Positions 58,901 through 64,000 of a DNA stretch of 64,000 nt are shown piece after piece (position 1 is the first letter of the stretch; each line of letters begins with the position of its first letter). Location: NCBI GenBank assembly GCA_902702965.1, contig CACRXP010000014.1, positions 2,690,594-2,754,593 of the forward strand, in the 5' to 3' direction. The stretch comes from Spirometra erinaceieuropaei (lineage: Eukaryota > Platyhelminthes > Cestoda > Diphyllobothriidea > Diphyllobothriidae). The position numbers were made by a program, and so were the translations under genes. A model generated the notes under the pieces. That model was not told the DNA's origin. It worked only from the letters and a program-made list of their open reading frames with translations, and did no database searches.

Positions 58901-60655
58901 TAGGTGACGTGCAGTCTTGGAAAAGGTAAGTGCACTTTTCACTTGGTCTCGGGACTCCTAGAAGCAGTTCTCAAAAACAGTCACCTCAGCCGTATCGCCA
59001 TTCATTTGCCACTCGTCTATTTACGGTTCTTCCGAATTCATGGTCGATTGCCCTTGTCAGATTGCCTGCTTGAGTTGCGGATTGAAATCCCAAGGCAAAT
59101 TTGAGAAAACATTTTGTTTCAGACAGTTCAGTAAGTGAAGGATTTTTCCGGGAACTTACGATATTTCCGATAGGGAGTTTAGATCGTGGGGGTTTGAACT
59201 TCAACGTCCAACAACCGACTGAAGTTCATTTAAAATCTTTCTTCTTTTCTGTTTGAGATCGGTAGTTATAACTGCTGATAGCGAAAAAACCAGAAATGAT
59301 CATTGAATCGTCCTTCTTAACTGACGATCTTTTAAGGCGATGACGTTTTAGGAAACAACAACATTATTTCTGGTCCGCATAAAAGTGACCAGGTTTTTGT
59401 TTTGTTATTTTGGTCCAACTTTACGCAGCGGATCAGACGTGTTTCTTTGTTCTAGCGACAAGCATAAGCGTTTACAATTTTTTAAAGAATTGTAACACTG
59501 TCCAGTTAAATTCAATCTACTGGTTTATCACTAGCGAAAAACGTTCTGACATAGAAGCTCACAATGTCTGTCGTAATAATCTCAACCGCCATGCGAAGAA
59601 AACTCCGAGGATTTCGAAGAGAACAGCTTGAGTCATTTTATAAACAAAGAATGGAAAGTCATGGATAAAGCAAATTGTACTTGCCTGCTGTCTGGGGTCA
59701 TTCAAACGAAAGTATTTTAGACAACTGAGCTAAAGCATTATTTCCAGATGTTAATTGTTAATTTATTGTCTTAATGCTTCGAAAGCTGAAAATGAATTTC
59801 GGACTCCTTCATTTTTTTAAATTGTGCTATTTTCTTTTCCTCTAGTTCAAAAAAAGTATTTAAAAGTGACCATTCCGAACTACAGATAGTTTGTCCAGAA
59901 CTTTTTTCTCCCGAATGGAAACAACGGAGGAAAGTAAATTTGACTGCATGGCCTGTCTTAAAAATGTCAGGAATGTTTGCTCGACCAAGTAACTAGCCAG
60001 ACAACAATGAAAAACACGGCAATCTAGTTAAGCCTTCAAGATGTGTGAAAATTGTAATTTTGATGCATGGCTAAAATGCGCAGATGTTTATCAGTAAATA
60101 GTCAAAATTATCCGCATATGGCAGGCATAATATATGACATCATTTGCAAAAAAACGCAATGTTATTTCTAATTAATTTCCAAACAGAGAGTTTACCAAGT
60201 TTCCGATTTCTGAGATTTTTAAACTACACGTCGCAAACCTTTCTCAACAGCAAACACACAAAGTTTGTCTGGCCTCTTAGATGGACTAACGGCGCATTTC
60301 GTTTTATGCATTAAACACGCCGCCCACACTATCAGCAGTATTAATACTCCTCAGAATAGTGGGTTACGTCAGTGTCAGGTGGTAGCGTGCTTCCCAAATC
60401 GGAACATGTTTTAGTGAAAGCCATTCACTAGCTAGGCAGATGTAATTTGCCACAAAACATCTAAATATGTTTCTTTAGTCCGATATAGCTTAACCGAAGA
60501 GATACTCGAACAAAAACTAGTGAGGAAAGATTTTGAATTAATATGTCCTACGCCCTATTGTGACGACCACACCTAAATAATCATTTAAAGTTTAAGATGT
60601 TGTAAAACATTTTTGCAAACGTTTTATCGATTACGGTGCATACTTTTGAGCACAT
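55910..60655. other. Unannotated AT-rich spacer
   Basis: No repeat family member is recognised. Short open frames exist on both strands. Around 58748-58942 there are splice-like signals (AAAAG followed by GTAAGT on +), but the frames with interesting residues are on the other strand, so I do not call an exon. Confidence 0.3.
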
Positions 60656-60659
60656 TAAA

Positions 60660-60880
60660 ATTTAAATCGAGATTCTAAAATGCTTTTTTGATTACGGAGG
60701 GCTACTTTAGTAGGCCTGAATCAAAGATAATCATGTGGCAGAATTTTGAATTTTAAGTTCACTTCTTGTCAGACATCTGCAATAGGCGCATTCAATAAAA
60801 ACTGTGTTATTTTTATGCATTTTTCCATCGATTTTTGGTATATTTTTAAATTCAAATATACTTTATAAAACTTCTGCTCG
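60660..60880 (+). mobile_element. TIR-A transposon, diverged arm (copy 13)
   Basis: Blocks of the subfamily B arm are readable: GATTCTAAAATGCTTTTTTG, AAAGATAATCATGTGGCAGA and TTTTATGCATTTTTCCATCG, then TTCAAATATACTTTATAAAAC. The outer tip and the second arm are not recognisable. Confidence 0.5.
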
Positions 60881-61299
60881 CTGATGCGTGTGGGTTTAGG
60901 GAATCAAACAAATGTCTTAAGATTTACGAAATATCCTTTCCAAATATAATCATAAGGACCCTTAATTTTTCACCAAAGAAGAACACGAAAGGGATTTCGA
61001 TTAGGTTTTCTATCGTTGTTGACCACATCGATGTGTTTTACTTACTTGCTAGTTCCTGTGGAGCAGGATACATTGATCGTACAACGAGACGCCTGGAAAA
61101 GAATGTCGTGAACATACACCAGTCTGGCTAGATGGAGGTTAAAACAGACCGATTTTAAGTTGCATCCTCGCGCATTTGGTCGCTTCGAATCACCTAGTCG
61201 GTGCCAAAGAAGCCTTTCAGGTTGTGTATCGAACACCAGCAAACGACTGTAGATAGCTACATTGACAGGTGCTAACTACATCCAGGCTATAAGGTTATA

Positions 61300-61540
61300 C
61301 GGCTAGCAAATCCAACACTATGCAGTCAGACAACATTGCCACCGGTGTTCTGTCTTCCATGGACAACGCCGACCCCAGATGATGGTCGTACGCCGCCCCA
61401 AAGCCCTGAGGACAGTGATGTGTACTCAACGCATTTGATTTACAAAAATCACTCGCAGCCAGTCAATCCCCTACTATACCCCAACGACGACAAGACGCCG
61501 ACCTCGTCATGCGAGGGACATAAGAAAAATAAGTGTTAAT
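61300..61540 (+). other. Proline-rich open frame, unknown
   Basis: A + frame (61336-61539) reads PWTTPTPDDGRTPPQSPEDS and continues to a stop. It is GC-rich relative to the surroundings and rich in P, S, T and D. It has no recognised domain. It could be a scrap of a retroelement protein or an exon; I cannot tell. Confidence 0.2.
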
Positions 61541-62049
61541 AACGCGTGAGATACTTGAAAGTCCTGCCAACTTCTTGTGCTTTCATCTTCTATGTGATTT
61601 CATAAACGTAATACTGGGTCACTGAGAATGTTTGCTTACCAACCCGATTTTAGAATGCGTTCTCTTGCCTATCTCATTTGATCAGTGAAAACAAATGTTC
61701 AATAAGATTGTGGCCTGAACCATTAGCAGGAATAAGAACGCTCTGAGGACTGCTGGCGAATATGTTGACTTTGGTTTGAAAATAAGAGTACATATGTGAC
61801 CTTCGAGCGATGGACAGCAACATTATCGGGCGACGAAATGCCCATCCGCTGCCGGTGAGTGCTACCGCAGCTGAAGTCATCCTTAGTGATATCGACAAGA
61901 ATTAGCTATTTCTTTTCTTTGTTGTCGCCAGGCCTCGTGGTCCTTAAAATATTCCATCGGCACCGTGTGCATCCCTAGGAAGTTCTTGGTACACATGACC
62001 ACCTGGGCCGACTTCAAAGACTTGCCTAAAAGTAAATGTTCGCTCTGTA

Positions 62050-62245
62050 TCGCAGTTGGTGATCAAGGCGGAATGGCATAACCGACATGGGCAAGGTTAA
62101 CTGGAGAAGCATTTCCAACTTATTAGTCATCGTCAGTCAGTCATACCCAGCCCTGAGGTGAGTAACACCCGCGGCTCGATCGCACGACCTGTCGGTTAAA
62201 AGTCCAACGCCTTAAATGCCGAGACATGGACTAGCTGTTCAGTCA
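62050..62245 (-). repeat. tRNA-derived SINE, minus copy (diverged)
   Basis: On minus, AGTCCATGTCTCGGCATTTA and AGGCGTTGGACTTTTAACCG correspond to the tRNA-like head, with box B decayed (GTGCGATCGAGCCG). The body follows with GGGCTGGGTATGACTGACTG and TGACTAATAAGTTGGAAATG. It parallels the head and first body part of the 45860-46188 copy. Confidence 0.65.
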
Positions 62246-62324
62246 TTTGCGATTGGACATATGCAGTGGAACAGGGACATTGAGGAACTCACGCTTACCC
62301 CGTGCCTTAGGGCTTTTGCAGGTA

Positions 62325-62445
62325 ATGCCATCCTGCATAAACTATGCGCTGTTGAGCGCCTGCTAGTGGCGATCGAGGGACCCTAAGCACAACGGGACGG
62401 CTCAGTTACTTAGCGCGATCGATGAGCGTCCTTCCATAAATTGTG
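62325..62445 (+). repeat. tRNA-derived SINE, tail fragment on +
   Basis: CTATGCGCTGTTGAGCGCCT, GCACAACGGGACGG and CGATCGATGAGCGTCCTTCC match the SINE tail seen at 46245-46355. With the minus copy just upstream, it repeats on a smaller scale the inverted arrangement of the 46 kb cluster. Confidence 0.6.
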
Positions 62446-62449
62446 GATC

Positions 62450-63210
62450 AACATGCTCTCGAGAAAATTTATTTTCTACTAGATGTGGCTTAACCATCGC
62501 CTACTGCATGTCAGGTTTACGTTTCTTAATCCTTCCCTTAATTATGCTCAGAGAAATCAGTGAGAAATGCTACATGTGACTAGTTTCCCCGTCCGTTATG
62601 GTGCGATTTACTGTATGGTAAACACAATCTTCGTCTTGCTTTTCGAAGACCGTTTTGGTCCACCCTGATAATTTCTTGAGATATTTCCATCATTTATAAT
62701 TTGCCGAAGAGTGATTTAACTAACCTTGAATATTCCTATCAAGGACTCTTGCGATAGCCCTTAAGCTGCCAACTACCGTATAGGCTCAAATTTGACAGCC
62801 GACAAGGGCTGTCTTACAATTTTCATTTTGCGAAGTGGCAGGAGAAAATGCTAGCAATTCGCGGGCACTCCCTATGTATTTTATTATGTCTCTTAATTCT
62901 CACTTCGATATAAAAAACTGTTAAACAAGCTTATTTCTGCGTTCTAGGGTAAAAACGGCACCAGTTTGCAAATAAGAATTTTTAAAGCCAAACAAACCCT
63001 CGTTATTCAATCCCAGCTGGTTTCCTAAATTTTAAACAAAAGTTTCTGGTTCAAGAAGAGGATTTATGCAAACTTTTACTTGCTCATATGAATTCTCTAT
63101 TAAGGTTGGACAAGCATAAACAAGTTGACCTAGCCTGTGGCGCTTAAAAGCATAGGAAGCGTCTTTGGTATCAGGGGGCGTCCTTTTTGTGCATAAAAAT
63201 GGCCTGCTTT
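62450..63210. other. Unannotated spacer
   Basis: No gene or repeat is recognised before the candidate exon at 63218. Confidence 0.35.
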
Positions 63211-63217
63211 CTTCTAG

Positions 63218-63427
63218 TGAAACAGATTTAGATATATTTCTTCTTCAACGAAAAACTTTCTATACATTGGCTCAAGCAAATAGACAAAAATTACAGCACC
63301 CTATATGTGTTGCACAAATAATTCAGTCTTCTACAGAGGCATTTTTGGCGTTTCGTCACTTACTGCATATCAATTCCAAAATCTTGAGTAATGAAGCACA
63401 AGCAGCGAGTCATGCAGGCTCACGAAA
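63218..63427 (+). CDS. Candidate internal exon (210 bp), unknown gene
   Basis: A good acceptor (CCTGCTTTCTTCTAG) precedes it and a donor (GAAA followed by GTAAAT) ends it. The 210 bases are a multiple of three and one frame is open throughout. The peptide begins ETDLDIFLLQRKTFYTLAQA, continues NRQKLQHPICVAQIIQSSTE and AFLAFRHLLHINSKILSNEA, and ends QAASHAGSRK. It looks like a helical soluble domain with realistic composition. Intron phase is 2 at both ends, a symmetric exon. I do not recognise the family, and no second exon can be joined with confidence. A stop (TAA) follows within the GTAAAT if the donor is not used. Confidence 0.4.
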
Positions 63428-63639
63428 GTAAATGAACGCCGACCGACTAGCTCAACAACGATATTTTTTTCTTTCAGCATGTGCTGATTCACAGTCTAGA
63501 TAGTTTCTGCCAATGATCGGTTGCACACGATGGACGATAATTTGTTAGGGGTGACTTATGGGGACTTCTAGATAGGAAATGGAATCAGTAACCGCATGCA
63601 ACACGAGTGGCTTTAGGCTAACACTCAGTGAAATTATGA

Positions 63640-63790
63640 CTAGGGTTGAGTTAAAGATTACGTTTTAGGTCGACGGTAACGTAAGCCAGGACCAACTTTA
63701 GGGTTAAAGTAGGAACTAGTGTTAACTGCAGAGTTAAGAGCTATTGTAGGGTTATGGTTAAGACCAAGGCAATGTTTTAGTCACTGGTAG
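63640..63790 (+). repeat. Degenerate telomere-like tract without recognised R4 ends
   Basis: Scattered TTAGGGTTA-type units (CTAGGGTTGAGTTAAAG, TTTAGGGTTAAAGTAGG, GTAGGGTTATGGTTAAGACC) are more decayed than the two R4 tracts. I do not find R4 termini beside it. It may be an old R4 core or an independent tract. Confidence 0.5.
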
Positions 63791-64000
63791 AGTAAGGACA
63801 CGGAAATATTCTGCCACTTCTGGAATTATACGCAGGTCAACCATTATTACTTGGGCGAGGCACGCCTGTTTTCATGTCCTGTTTAGACGTTCCCTTATGG
63901 CAGTCCACCAACAATTTAAATCCGAAACCCAGTTATCCCAGAAGATGTTTTTTTCGTTACGATTGTTAGAAATGCTAATGTTAGAGGACTTCGTGTGAAA

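Noticed and set aside
1..64000. CRISPR arrays, operons, phage or bacterial origin
   Set aside because: There are no regularly spaced direct repeats, no long contiguous genes and no ribosome-binding sites; the element content is eukaryotic.

Overview
The window reads as nuclear DNA of a repeat-rich eukaryote. It is AT-rich, has no operons or bacterial ribosome-binding sites, and no open frame is longer than about 150 codons. It carries Penelope-like and LINE retroelement remnants, tRNA-derived SINEs and degenerate TTAGGG tracts. The LINE and Penelope-like proteins resemble those I associate with parasitic flatworms, so a cestode or trematode is my best guess; this is inference. Two runs of N (18878-18918 and 39175-39194) show it is a draft assembly. 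I recognise no complete cellular gene. The window looks intergenic or intronic, with a few short stretches that look like exons flanked by good splice signals.

The dominant component is a DNA-transposon family, called TIR-A here. It is about 0.95-1.0 kb long, non-autonomous, and has terminal inverted repeats of roughly 350-375 bp around a unique core of about 235 bp. Its ends read CAGT and it sits between TA dinucleotides, as Tc1/mariner elements do. At least 13 copies or fragments lie along the window: near-complete at 1078-2070, 13750-14712, 20629-21555 and 44717-45708; a deletion derivative at 55184-55696; partial ones at 4090-4376, 8834-8992, 10835-11011, 16960-17135, 26913-27545, 37180-37745, 46680-47440 and 60660-60880. 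The copy at 44717-45708 is inserted in an older ~0.9 kb repeat (R2) whose second copy at 52035-52960 is uninterrupted and preserves the empty TA site.

A second inverted-repeat element (R4; 30021-30551 on + and 40854-41193 on -) carries a degenerate telomere-like tract between ~30 bp terminal inverted repeats. Retroelement remnants are a LINE at 9115-10785 (-), LINE scraps near 31096-31340 (-) and 35930-36330 (+), and a Penelope-like element at 23190-24435 whose upstream reverse-transcriptase segment is inverted relative to the rest. A second Penelope-like fragment lies at 42445-42730 (+). tRNA-derived SINEs cluster head-to-head at 45860-46600, with other copies at 31384-31545 and 62050-62445.

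Candidate host exons, all of unknown function, are 5944-5983 (+), 54441-54562 (+), 63218-63427 (+) and 47992-48271 (-). They are proposed only from open frames plus splice-like borders. They cannot be joined into a gene from the sequence alone. No genes in the window can be shown to work together; what is visible is a layered history of transposon insertion and decay.
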